DNA from: Apostichopus japonicus
Taxonomy: Eukaryota > Echinodermata > Holothuroidea > Aspidochirotida > Stichopodidae
DNA: 64,000 bases
Direction of reading: 5' to 3'
NCBI RefSeq assembly: GCF_037975245.1
Contig: NC_092563.1
Location: forward strand, 5,209,501 to 5,273,500
This document shows, piece after piece, positions 22,246 through 32,790 of this stretch; position 1 is the first letter of the stretch, and each line of letters starts with the position of its first letter. The translations under genes were made by a program, and so were the position numbers. The notes under the pieces are model-generated. The model worked only from the letters and a program-made list of their open reading frames with translations. It was not told the DNA's origin and made no database searches.

Positions 22246-22770
22246 GTCTATTTTATACATTATAGAAAATGGTGGGGTTCTTTAAAATAAATAGGACCAA
22301 TATATAACCCTTTCAGCAGCCGGCTCTCCTTGCCCTCCCTACCTCAACATCTCTCTATCCGACACCCTACATTTCACCCAAGAAACACATACTAAAACAC
22401 TTACATCCGCCCATAACCCATACAAATTCCTTGTCTATTTTATACATTGCAACAAAACGTGGGCGTTCTTTTTAAATTAATAAGACCAATATACCACCAT
22501 TTCAACGGCCGGCTCTCCTTGCCCTATATACCACCTCCCCTCGTCATATCCGACTCCATCCATGTCACTCAAGAAAAACATACTAAAACACGTATGTTGA
22601 TACCTGCGTATAACCCATTCCTTGTCTATTTTATACATTAAAGTAAACCGTGGACATTCTTTTTAAAACTAATAAGACCAATGTACCACCCCTTCGATTA
22701 TTTTCTTCTATGGTAAGGTTATTCCACCTAACCCCCCCTTTCCTCTCCCCATGTGACAGTGAACATTCAC
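22246..22770 (+). repeat. Tandem repeat, three units of about 187 bp
   Basis: TTGTCTATTTTATACATT recurs near 22246, 22433 and 22622, each followed by a GACCAATATA block and a pyrimidine-rich tail. The last unit is shorter. Confidence 0.85.
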
Positions 22771-23464
22771 GGTGTACCCTATGGCTACTACACACAAAAG
22801 TGACAAATACAAGTATGTGACAGAACGAAACTTCAAAATTTAGTTCTAGCACAGTGACGAATGTGTGGCGAATGTCTAAAATTAACTGAAAATGACATGA
22901 CATAACGACGAAATTTTTTACACTAAAATTACTACTATGTAAGAAATTTCAGCAACAAACATGAGAACTCAAAGTTCTATTTGTTATATTTAAAATATTG
23001 ACAACTTTCGGTAAAAAGATCCTTTTTTAGTTACGCTATACTAAAGTGAAAATATGAAAATCTTTAGAGCGCGTTTTCTCAAATCTCACATTTTGAACAT
23101 TCGTCACTACGCCAGAACGGGGACGATATACCCGATCACTTGTTATCGATGAAGTGGTGTGTTGCCGGATTTTGTCAAGGTCTTGGTACTACGAGCGAAG
23201 GCCATTAATTAAGTTTCGTAACTCATCGGGAAGCGATTAGAGGGATGGGGCGTAGGGTTGTGGGCGCGCGTTTTCATGCAGATGGGAACAATCTCAAGAA
23301 GTGATGGGTGCTTCATCCCCGACGACTCGGTCGAGTCCGAGACCAGCCGCAGTTGGTTGTGATGTCTTCAAGTTGGAAGACACATTTTTTAAGGTGTTGA
23401 ATGACACAGAAAGTAGTTCGGGAGATAACCAAAAGGTAGTAAAAAAGATTCTTTGAGCCTCAAC

Positions 23465-24046
23465 AAATTGATTTTAGAACAAAGTCGTGACCCTTAACTG
23501 ATAGGACTTGTTAAAGGGGCAGTGACCCCACAAGAAGCGGAGAATAACCCTGTCTGCTTCTACAAACAAAATGGCGTGATGATGAGAAAATGGCGACCGC
23601 TAGATGAGCCTGCAGGTGAGGAATGGCAAGTGGTGCACCAAATTGTTGTACCCAAGGTGTACCACAGTGACGGCATGAGCATGGCCCATGGTAGTCCAAT
23701 GGCAGGACATTTAAGCGTAAGGAAAACCTGTGATGGGATTCTAAAACATATTTGGTGGCCCAAAATCAGGAGTGATGTGGCTGATTACTGTAGGTCGTGC
23801 CATACATGTCAGGTGGTTGGGAAGCCCAACCAGAAAATACCGCCTGCACCTTTGAAGCCAATCCCTGCTTTTGATGAGCTTTTTAGTAGAGTCATTATTG
23901 ATTGCTTTGATCCTCTCCCTAGAGCGAAATCGGGCAGACAAAATTTGGAGCAAGGTCAAGCCAAAATGAAACAATGGTATGACAAAAATGCAAAGAACAG
24001 AGTGTTCAAACCAGGAATTATTCAACCATTGAAAAGGAATGTCTAG
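23465..24046 (+). mobile_element. Ty3/Gypsy-like pol fragment: integrase zinc domain joined to integrase C-terminal part
   Basis: The frame encodes an H2C2 integrase zinc-binding domain (HGSPMAGH followed by CRSCHTC) and the start of the integrase core (VIIDCFDPLPRAKSG). It then jumps directly to GQAKMKQWYDKNAKNR, which normally lies after the catalytic core, so most of the DDE domain has been deleted in frame. A stop near 23500 and missing gag, protease and RT show that the copy is dead. Confidence 0.85.
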
Positions 24047-24270
24047 CGCTCCTGTTTTCGCTGCAACATTTCGATGTATATTTGCATACTACTGTCTACC
24101 ATGTGCTTGTGTTTACTGATCATAATCCTCTCACTTTCATACATAGAATGAAGAATAAGAATCAGAGATTAATGAGATGGAGTTTAACTATACAAGAGTA
24201 CAATTTTGATGTGAGGCACATAAAAGGAAAAGACAATGTGATGGAAGATGCTTTGTCCAGATTCACATGA
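24021..24270 (+). mobile_element. Ty3/Gypsy RNase H domain fragment ending the pol remnant
   Basis: In a different frame from the integrase fragment, this 83-codon stretch reads IEKECLALLFSLQHFDVYL, then VFTDHNPLTFIHRM and KGKDNVMEDALSRF, then TGA. This is the typical RNase H-like domain of Gypsy polymerases, normally located before integrase rather than after it. The junction with the preceding fragment lies at about 24018-24022. Confidence 0.85.
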
Positions 24271-24485
24271 ATTTATTGTATATATGACAAGACAAAGATA
24301 ATGTTACTATGCATGTGTATAAAGAACACTCAGAATTATTTATTATGCATAACTTAAAAGTTGTTTGATAAATATTTAACGAAAATTTGTTCAAGTGTAA
24401 CAAAGTTCAATATTTTATGATAGAATACGTGATAAGATATGGCAGAATGTAAGAGAAAGTTTTCATTACATTCAAACTTTCCTTT

Positions 24486-24496
24486 AAGGAGGAGGG
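24486..24496 (+). other. Polypurine tract next to the 3' LTR
   Basis: AAGGAGGAGGG directly precedes the LTR start TGTTACG, as expected for the plus-strand primer of an LTR retrotransposon. Confidence 0.65.
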
Positions 24497-25869
24497 TGTT
24501 ACGAGGACCCATTGTAGCCTAACGCTAGTCACTGCTAGTGAGGAACCTAATGTTATTATATAGAAAGTATTTGAAATGGCCTACGTGACGAATCAATATT
24601 TGAGAAATTAGGTGGGGTTAACGTGTCAGGATGTTATTTATGTAATGAGCAATACACAATTGTTCTGGTATATTCCTTATGATGACACGCTGGTCTCGGG
24701 TTACCGTCGGTTTACGTTAAGCCCTGTTGTACGTTGTACACGCCTCTTCGTGGATTCTCTGGAATGTTCGAGATAAATGCAAATGACTTCCGCGAACGTA
24801 TACTGAAAAAATAAACTAGTCAATATTGCCACGGACTAACGTTAAATTAGTCTGTAACGTTAGTCAATGCACACGGACTAGCAAAATCTTCGTTTCATCG
24901 CTGCTTCTTAGTTAGTTTACACTGACTAAGGAAAATATAATCGCAGCTTAGTCGGTGGCGACGGACTAAGGTATTTTAACCCATGGACTAAGAACGATAC
25001 GGACACCCGATTTACGCCATAATCGTAGCTTAGTCGGTGTCGTCGGACTAATGTATTTTAACCCAATTCAATTCACTTCAATTTGGAAACCGAGAGGCAA
25101 CGGCAGCTTGCTGGGCTTGGCATAGTTTCATACGATCACTCTAAACAACTTTCAACCGTAAATCACCCAAGAAGGTCTTTAGAAGAATGGAGGTATTAAC
25201 TGCATCATCGGCCTACCTGTTATTCCTTATCTTGAAGGTAAAATTAAAGTTAATTGTTAGGCCACTGGCACTAGTACTGTATTATGGTTAGTGTAACGCT
25301 ACCGTTGTCACGTTGGCGTTTCGCAATACACAAGTGCAATGACAGTGAGTAGCCTATAGGCTTCTACTGGGTACTGCAGTTCTCAACACTAAAGTGTGCA
25401 TTCTAAACACCAATTAACAATGTGTTATGTGTGTATTGGGCTAGATTGAACAGTGGCACATAATCTTCTAATTTATTCCCAAACAAATGCTGGAACTATA
25501 AGGCTCAATAGTTTATTTGAAGTCTACACTCATTTGGTAAAGATTTCCTGTAATTTCCCATGTGAATCTAAATGGGTAGGCTTTGTGATATTGAATAAGC
25601 AAGGCTAGACCTTCAAACGTACAGTCACAGTAGGCTGAACAAATTATGTTGGCTAGTCAACGGTATTATATGTTGCGAGCAGTCAGGATGCACGCTTCAG
25701 TTCTATTTAACCTTTTCATTTTGCTTTGCTGTTTCTTTTTTTCCCAGCAGGAATTGAAAAGCCAAATATCTAAGTCAAGGGTGAGCTTTCCTGTGATGTA
25801 CGACACCAGTGTGGAGGCAACAACAGAAGAGAAGAACTGTGGCATTTCCAGTATTTTATATTGGTGGGC

Positions 25870-26670
25870 CACCACTGCCAGAGTCCGCCCATCCCTTACA
25901 TATAGAATCCTGTCAATAATTTTCCAGTAGTTTTCAACTGGTTAAATCATGAACTGACCTAGATCAATGAGGGGCGGGGGGGGGGGGTGGGGGGATTTTT
26001 GCGGGTCTACTGGCAGGGGTACCCCACTAATATAAATTACTGGAAATGCCCATCCCTTACATATATATAGAGTCCTGCCAATCATTTTACAGTAGTTTTC
26101 AACTGGTTACCTCATGAGCTAATCTAGGTCAATGGGGGATGGGCATTTTGGGGGTCTACTGGCAGGGTTACCCCACCAATGTAAATGACTGGAAATGCCC
26201 ATCCCTTACATATGAAGTGATACCTATCATTTTCCAGTAATTTTTCAACTGGTTATCTCATGAGCTGACCTAGGTCAATGAGGGAATGGGCATTTTGGGG
26301 GTCTACTGGCAGGGGTACCCCCCCCCCCCAATATAAATTACTGGAAATTCCCATCCCTTACATATGAAGTGATACCATTTTCCAGTAGTTTTCAACTGGT
26401 TACATCATGAGCTCATCTAGGTCAATGGGGTATGGGCATTTTGGGGGTCTACTGGCAGGGGTACCCCACCAATAAAAATTACTGGCAATGCCCATCAGTT
26501 GTATCTGAAGCCCTAACCAACATTTTCCAGTAGGTTTCAAGTGGTTACCTCATGAGCTGACCTAGGTCAGCCTTGAGGGGTCAATTATAGATCACTGACA
26601 GGGGTACCCCACCACCAATAATTACTGGCAATGGCCATTTGTTGCTCTTGGGGCCATACCTGACATATTG
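25870..26670 (+). repeat. Tandem repeat, about 5.5 units of about 148 bp, inside the DNA element
   Basis: ACTGGAAATGCCCATCCCTT-type starts occur near 26040, 26189, 26339, 26482 and 26625 with a diverged first unit near 25873. Units share TTTTCAACTGGTTACCTCAT and GGGGTCTACTGGCAGGGGTA. Poly-G/poly-C runs interrupt some units. Confidence 0.85.
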
Positions 26671-27499
26671 TACTCACTTTGATGTGTTACCATGAAAACT
26701 GATCTAGGTTAGCTATCAGGTGACTTTAAAATTGCTCTCCTAGCCACACCCACCACAGTCGGTTTGCCAGTCGTCTGGTTTCATATACAGGAATGCACTG
26801 TGAACATTGTGATGTACAAGGCAATTGGTTACCTTCCCAGCTACCCAAACCCTCTGGGATCCCGGTCTATTGGGATCATTATTAACATGATTAACATAAT
26901 TATTAAGCTTTGAGAAATAACTTTTGTTATGCTGTGCAAAGCTAATAATAATTTGGTAAAGCTGCTATTCCTGGCTTATAATTTGAGGGACCTAGATTTA
27001 AATGTATACCTCCCAATATGTTATAAAATTTTAATGTAAATGTATGTTTATGATAATGTGAGTTATCATGTGCTATATCTGTATCTGTGCTTACACGTAT
27101 ATCATATTTTCTGTTCACAGGTCAATAATGGTGCAGATTTTGGCTTCCTGAAGACAAGTGGGAGGCCATTTGTAGTTAAGAGAAACACTCTTTGTTCGTG
27201 AAGACGTAACTGGTGTCGATTTGGGGTACCACTTTAAAACGAAAGTCATGAGGAACCCTTGCCCAAGATTCAACTTTGCATTATTGTGCAGTGCTATACT
27301 TTTGCGATTCATGTTTGATCCATTAACTTGTCTTAACTTTGTTGGAAAAAAAAATCAGATTTTCAGATTTTATTTTCAGTGATTTCTTCTCTATCTGTCG
27401 AAAGTCAGCCTTTTGTAGACATCAGAAGTTTTATCAGAAATAAATACTGCCAACGTACACATTATTTGTGTTTCTTCTGCTCTATTTTCTTTCAGTGAT

Positions 27500-27870
27500 G
27501 CTAGTCAGTGAAACTAGTCGGGTTTAATTCTTTCAGTGAATCTAGTCAGTGCAACTAGTCAGTCGATACCGACTAAGAAAGGTTAGTCGGGAGAGGCACC
27601 ATCCTGACTAATGTAAAACCTGCTATAAACTAGTCGGTGGCTCATATAAATTAGTCGGTAAAGACCGACTAATGTCACCAACTAATGTAACTGACTAATA
27701 TACATTTACCGACTAAGAAATTGTTGATCGACTAAGCTGACGGACTAAGATGACCGACTAAGAAATCCAACTGACTAAGGAATAAATTAGTCGGTATAGC
27801 AACTGACTAAGGCTATGTTAGTCGGGAGAGGCACCAGATGGACTAACGTTATGTTAGTCGGTGAACCAAT
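27500..27870. repeat. Dense GACTAA/TTAGTC hexamer array (right subterminal region)
   Basis: I count about 11 GACTAA and 5 TTAGTC in under 400 bases, mostly followed or preceded by CGGT or GG, plus near variants. A weaker array lies at the left end (24815-25060). Confidence 0.85.
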
Positions 27871-27954
27871 TTAAGTTTTCAGTGTAGAAACTGGGTCGAA
27901 TTGTTACTCAGGTGTATCGAGAAAGATCTAGATGATTCTTGACATGGCGAATCG

Positions 27955-27962
27955 TATAAAAA
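27955..27962 (+). promoter_or_regulatory. TATA box of the LTR promoter
   Basis: TATAAAAA about 70 bases after the split point of the LTR, followed about 30 bases later by GTTGCTCAGTTTTTG. This is typical of LTR U3/R promoters. Confidence 0.55.
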
Positions 27963-28696
27963 GCCGCCCAGATCGGAAAGTTGCTCAGTTTTTGAACGAA
28001 TACAAGCGACGACACATATTATACCATTCTACTATATATCGTCAGTGCTCAACTGCCAGTAGTTTCTGAGGGATTGAGATATCGATACCAAGATTGATTC
28101 TACACTTCCATTCAAAAGTTTGAAGAGGACTTTGCTGTGAAACTACAGTTTTCCAGTCTTTATTTCGGAGAAGGTGAAGAATTTCTGTCTCTGTTGAGGA
28201 AGTTCCTTACGCTAGGAGTTGGTGGCTATAAAGCTGATTTTGAACTGACTCTGGTAATATTTAGTCGGCGAGAAGTTCGACATGTGCTTCACTCGATTGT
28301 GGCTGGAAGTCCGTCTTCTATTTTGGAGCATCGCCGGAAAGAAGGTGACTGCTGTTTCTGGGATCGCGAGAAACTTCGTCGAGGACCAGTGAATTTCGCG
28401 GTACAACGGACCGAGAATCGTCGTCATCAAGGTCGTGGCCGCTGAGGGATATCGCCGTTGGAAGAGACCAGCGTGTTTTAAAGTGTATCCTATCTTGTTA
28501 AGTTTGTGAGTAATTTTCTATATATTTGTAATGACCACTTGTTGGTGTTAGTTCAAACTCCATTGTTTAATATAGTTTACGTTCTCATTCAAATTCTCTA
28601 GACTCGTCAATTTGTCTGTGTTCCTTACGGAAACGAACCCAGGCTTGTGTCTCGTTAAAAATCAATTATCGAGACCTCTCGCATTCCAACGTAACA

Positions 28697-28770
28697 ATAT
28701 ATATAAATATATATATATATATATTTATATATATATTTATATATATATTTATATATATATATATATATAT
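28697..28770. repeat. (AT)n-rich microsatellite
   Basis: TATATATA with interspersed AAATA steps, between the LTR end and the SINE. Confidence 0.9.
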
Positions 28771-28950
28771 TAATGAAATGGAGGTGAACGCCTAAGGCAA
28801 ATAAATATGTATCATTGAAAACTGTATGAGAAGGAAAATCCAGAACAATAAAAAACTTCCAGCCTCCGCCGGGATTCGAACCCGGGCCTCCCGCTTTGTA
28901 CGCTGACACCCTAACCATCTAGGTTATGGACGCTGATTGTAAGACCAGAG
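28771..28950 (-). mobile_element. tRNA-derived SINE, copy 1
   Basis: Minus strand 28933-28861 is a 73-nt tRNA-like head. It has a B box GGGTTCGAATCCC (28871-28883) in a perfect T stem-loop, an A-box-like AACCTAGATGGTTAGGG, and an acceptor stem with about 5 of 7 pairs. The unrelated body then runs to 28771. It is RNA polymerase III-type in origin. It is not a functional tRNA gene: the anticodon arm is poor and acceptor pairs are broken. Confidence 0.75.
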
Positions 28951-29116
28951 ATAATTTCACTGTAGGCGTTTGACACATGTATCGAACAATACTAGTTCTG
29001 TTTTGGTGACAAATTTTGCCTTACTCTAGAGATCAAACATGATGCTAACCAACTCGAAAATCATTTGTGATTCCTAAAGCCCGATATCGAAAGAGATACT
29101 TTGAAAAAACTTAATG

Positions 29117-29287
29117 TTAATGAAATGGAGGTGAACGCCAAAGGCAAATGAATATATATAATTGAAAACGTAATGAGAAGGAAAATCCAGAACAGTGAAG
29201 AAACTTCCAGGCTCCACCGGGATTCTCCCGCTTTGTACGCGGACACCCTAACCATCTAGGCTATGGACGCTCATTGTATGTCCAGAG
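29117..29287 (-). mobile_element. tRNA-derived SINE, copy 2 (B box deleted)
   Basis: It shares the body TTAATGAAATGGAGGTGAAC and the A-box half with copy 1. About 10 bases covering the B box are missing (GATTCTCCCGC replaces GATTCGAACCCGGGCCTCCCGC), so it cannot be transcribed by polymerase III in the normal way. Confidence 0.75.
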
Positions 29288-29430
29288 GTTCGAAACCGGT
29301 AGGGAAGGTCACACACACCAGTTAATCACTTAGCTAGATGTAACCGTAAACAAAATAGAGTTTCGTAAAAATGTTTTGTAAACAAATAAATCCAATATCC
29401 TTTGTCATGTGCTAACAGCTTGCCCTGTAC

Positions 29431-29902
29431 GGCGGGCCATGATCAGTCTCAAACCGCGAGGAATCGACATATACCAATTTAAAACGACATATACAATTTC
29501 CTTCGACTTATACCAGTTTCCAGCAGCTTTAACTGATTTAAATCGACATATACCAGTTTTAATTCGAGATATCTTCGACTTAAATCGACATATACGAATT
29601 TAAATCGATGATAAGTAAAGTAAATCGGTATATGTCAATTTAAATCGACATATACAGTTTAAATCGATGATATGTCGAATTAAACCGGTAAATGTCGATT
29701 TAAATCGATGATATATAGAATTAAACTGATATAATGTTGATTTAAATCGATGAAATATAGAATTAATTCAGTATAGATATGTCGATTTAAATCGGTAGAA
29801 GACAATTTAAGCTGCTGCTGGAAACTGGTATATGAAGAAAGTTGGTATATGTCGATTTAAATCGGTATTCGATTCCCCACGATTTGAGACTGATGGCCCG
29901 CC
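29431..29902. mobile_element. Foldback/MITE element with long inverted termini
   Basis: GGCGGGCCAT (29431-29440) pairs with ATGGCCCGCC (29893-29902). The pairing continues inward through CAGTCTCAAA-C-CG and GGAATCGA with few mismatches. The interior is an imperfect palindrome of TTTAAATCGACATATAC-type motifs. The element may be flanked by TA (CTGTA at the left, ATAGCC at the right). No coding content. Confidence 0.75.
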
Positions 29903-29909
29903 ATAGCCC

Positions 29910-31380
29910 TCATGGTGACGCAACTCTCTACTCTAAATATTTGTAGCGTTGTCGATTTCAAACTGTGTTATCTATTCAACCATTATTTGGGCGCAACCAT
30001 TCTCGCACTGGGGTTGGCGCTAAGATCTTATGGAAAATTTTGGTAAATTGGTGGCAACTTAGATGCAAAAAGGTGCTACATATAATGCAACTTTTGAAAC
30101 AATGTTGAAGAACCGCATATATACATGATGCATATATTTACCTATTAAACGCTAGTAAGTGTTTGAAATATTCCATCTCCTTTAGACACTGAGTTCTGCA
30201 GTTGATTTTATTCTGTACCAAAAGCCATCTCCTACAAGTGTATGTATAGTTGCGAACCAGACCATTATCTTAATAGGCCTATATAAACTAGATATTTAGT
30301 ATCTTGGTGTAGGTTTAACTTTTTATATGCACCTAAATGCAATCAAACCTACCAACATATTTTTGAAAACGCAGGAGAAAGAAAGGGCAGAGTTCGATTG
30401 AGAAACCTGTCCATCATTATATTCGAGTCTAGTTTGTTTTGGTTAAGAGACTGATTTTATACCTTTCTTTCCCTTCACACTCCCCAAAACGGCCCACCTC
30501 GTAACGCCATCTGCCTGGTTGTCTGCATTTGCAAGAGAATTGCACACAAATAAGAGAATTGATTCATAATATATAAGTGGTGATACACGATAGTATTGTT
30601 CGAAACGTACGCACAACCAATTTATTGACAGGGTTTAGTTCCCTTTTCATTGAGTACATTGACAGCGTTGACATTGGCGGCGCCAAGGAAGCATGGGGAT
30701 CATGTACCATCCCCTCCCCTCCATCGTAATACTCTCCACTTCCCCACCCCATTACATTCCGGTGCGGTAAATCACAACTGACTCCCGTTTCGTCTAAATT
30801 TCTTTATTTGGGCAATATTAAACGAACACAATGCTTCACATTCCCGGGGGCTTGGCCACTTGGGCCCCGCACGAACTTTGAAATACATTCCAAATGAATT
30901 GTAATCTCTAGATGTATGTCTGTGTTTTAGTTAACATAGCTACACGAGAAATGTCTGCAAGTACTGCAGCTTCCGTGCTTGGAATACCTTTCCACAGGAA
31001 TGAAATTCATCGTTTTGATAAGTGCTTTGGTGTGCTAAGGTAAGTAGTAAGGTAAGGTAAGGTAAGTACTTTAAAGTAAGTTGCTATGAGATAACAATAT
31101 CAATATTGAACGAAGTCTAACATCATCTGATCTTACTCAAACATCACGGCGATAAAAGATTATTTTTTATATATTAGATATCATATAACTTGCATGCGAA
31201 CAGCCAGTTTATGGACCTAACCATACCGTACTTTGGGAGTATCTTGTTTGCCTATAACATTCCACTGTTGATTCAAAAAGATACAGTTTGTTCGATAAAT
31301 ATAGCCAGCTATATAAAAGCGACACAAGCGTGATTTATAACATTGTACGTCATATATGAAACAATTCACAGGATCCGTTG
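29910..31380. other. Stretch without a recognised gene
   Basis: AT-rich unique sequence with a small GGTAA reiteration near 31040-31065. Nothing coding is supported. Confidence 0.4.
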
Positions 31381-31386
31381 TTGCAG

Positions 31387-31392
31387 TATAAA
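31387..31392 (+). promoter_or_regulatory. Candidate TATA box upstream of the putative 147-residue gene
   Basis: TATAAA lies 55 bases before the ATG at 31442, so transcription would begin near 31417. The spacing is reasonable, but a TATAAA in AT-rich DNA is weak evidence alone. Confidence 0.3.
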
Positions 31393-31441
31393 GTGTACAG
31401 TAAAGTTTCAAATTTCAACTACATATGATCAACGTCAAGCA

Positions 31442-31465
31442 ATGGCGGACGGGACAAGTGAAGAG
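31442..31465 (+). CDS. Putative exon 1 of an unknown 147-residue protein
   Basis: ATG is followed by seven codons (MADGTSEE) and an excellent donor GTAAGT at 31466-31471, ending in phase 0. The context AGCAATGG is a good start context. The exon is too short to be convincing alone. It is called because three further exons downstream continue in the matching phase. The first intron contains the 2.24 kb hAT-like element. Confidence 0.45.
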
Positions 31466-31900
31466 GTAAGTTTTGGGATCACATTGTACTTTAAAGATGT
31501 CATGATTGATTGAAGTGAGAAAATAAAGCCTCTTGAAGCCATGATTTGAGTCAGAGATAACACTGGCATGGACCCGATTCGACCTGCAATGAAGTGGTTG
31601 ACTTGTTAAAACTTTGTTGTTTGAAACTAGATACGAGATTCAACTTAGGTTCTATTATGGACAGATTGACTTTAATATTAATACATATTCATATGTTGGG
31701 AGGCAAATTGCTGAACAACTGGACGGGAACTAATATGATCTTTAGCAAGTGGAATCCACTCGCATGATCATGTCGCTCAAAGTTTGTAATTAATCACATT
31801 CTTAATTATAAAGAGCAGTGGCGGAGATTTCTTGTCAGAAGTGGGGGGGGGGGGGGGTTGCAGGCCATTGATGAAATAAAAAGTCATAACTGCTGGCTCA

Positions 31901-32012
31901 CTATCTAAGTGGAGCGCCACCATAAGTTGGCGCAAAGTGCACAGGAATTTTTTGGCAAATATTGCCTCCCAGATTGCAGTAAATGGCACTGCCCAGGCCT
32001 TGAAAAGCTGCA
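31901..32012 (+). repeat. Dispersed hairpin repeat copy inside the hAT-like element
   Basis: It starts CTATCTAAGTGGAGCGCCAC. The hairpin GCGCCA-CCATAAGT-TGGCGC is at 31914-31933. Confidence 0.65.
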
Positions 32013-32017
32013 TTTAA

Positions 32018-32632
32018 CCAGGGGCGTATGCAGGATTTTCTAACTCGAGGGGGCGCGAATTACTATCTAAGCGGAGCGCCACCATTGGTTGGCGCGCAGC
32101 GTTCAAGCAAATTTCTGGTTTTGGTACCCCCCAGATCACTGGAAATGGCACTTCTCGGGCTTGAAACTGACCAACCATATGTACACTTTTGCCTGAGAAT
32201 CAAGTATTTCCAAATACCTTTTTTCTCATCTATAACCTTTTTGAAGATTGTTACCAGTCACACATCATGTTTGACTTCATCACGTATCCTGTGGATCATT
32301 GCTTTTGTAGGTGATTCTTCATCGCGGCCCACATTACCCATCAGCCCCACTGTTCAGAATTTGAAAATTCACAATTCTCGTGAATAAATTCACTTCAAAA
32401 CATACCCATAATGTTGCACAAAATATCATCTATGCATGACAACCGATATAGAAAAACCTCCTTCAAACCCTAACAGACGGGTCAAAATTGCACGAGTATG
32501 ATGAAGTATGATGAAGAATGTTGGTCGGGGAATTTTCGAAAATTCAGACGGCTACTAAAAAATTTCGCTGAAGGAAATAAATATATACCAGATATTTGCG
32601 AAAACGAACACTACACACATCGACAGTTTTGA
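32018..32632 (+). repeat. Dispersed repeat, copy B (long copy)
   Basis: It starts CAGGGGCGTATGCAGGATTT and parallels copy A (17166-17810) through to the ACTACACACATCGACAGTTT end. The hairpin is at 32076-32095. Confidence 0.7.
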
Positions 32633-32687
32633 GCATGGGCGCTGATCAGTCTTGGATAATGGTGGGGACGCGTGTCTGTTCTCTGAC

Positions 32688-32790
32688 ACTATCTAAGCGG
32701 AGCGCGACCATGGGTTCGCGCGTAGCGTACGATTTTTTTGTGGCAAATATACCTCCCAGGTCCCCAGAATAACACTTTCCAGACCTAATG
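32688..32790 (+). repeat. Dispersed hairpin repeat copy with altered but still paired stem
   Basis: The hairpin at 32702-32721 reads GCGCGA-CCATGGGT-TCGCGC. Both arms differ from the family consensus GCGCCA/TGGCGC at the same pair, so pairing is kept. Confidence 0.65.

Larger units (their letters stand above)
24801..27884. mobile_element. Non-autonomous DNA element with short TIRs, TA target duplication and subterminal GACTAA arrays
   Basis: The ends are inverted: TACTGAAAA at the left, TTTTCAGTG at the right (reverse CACTGAAAA). Both are flanked by TA (24799-24800 and 27885-27886) within the interrupted LTR. Both ends carry many GACTAA/TTAGTC hexamers, like subterminal transposase sites. 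CACTG termini recall CACTA/CMC elements, but those usually make 2-3 bp duplications, so class assignment is uncertain. No transposase was found. Inside are an ATG-led stretch with a hydrophobic start (MEVLTASSAYLLFLILK at 25187-25237 before a GTAAAA donor) and splice-like sites at 25750 and 27120, so a small transcript is possible. Confidence 0.7.
24497..28696 (+). mobile_element. 3' LTR of the Gypsy-like element, split by a 3.08 kb insertion
   Basis: It begins TGTTACG after the polypurine tract and ends CGTAACA at 28690-28696, a 7-bp inverted pair with TG...CA ends. Removing the insertion (24801-27884, plus one TA) leaves about 1,114 bp, a plausible LTR length. A TATAAAAA box at 27955 supports promoter function. 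I found no 5' LTR in the window. Confidence 0.75.

Noticed and set aside
28137-28445. A 103-codon frame within the LTR
   Set aside because: No ATG, no recognisable domain, and it lies in LTR sequence; chance is more likely.
28861-28933. A functional tRNA gene on the minus strand
   Set aside because: The T arm is perfect, but the acceptor and anticodon stems have mismatches, and the segment is the head of a repeated SINE.
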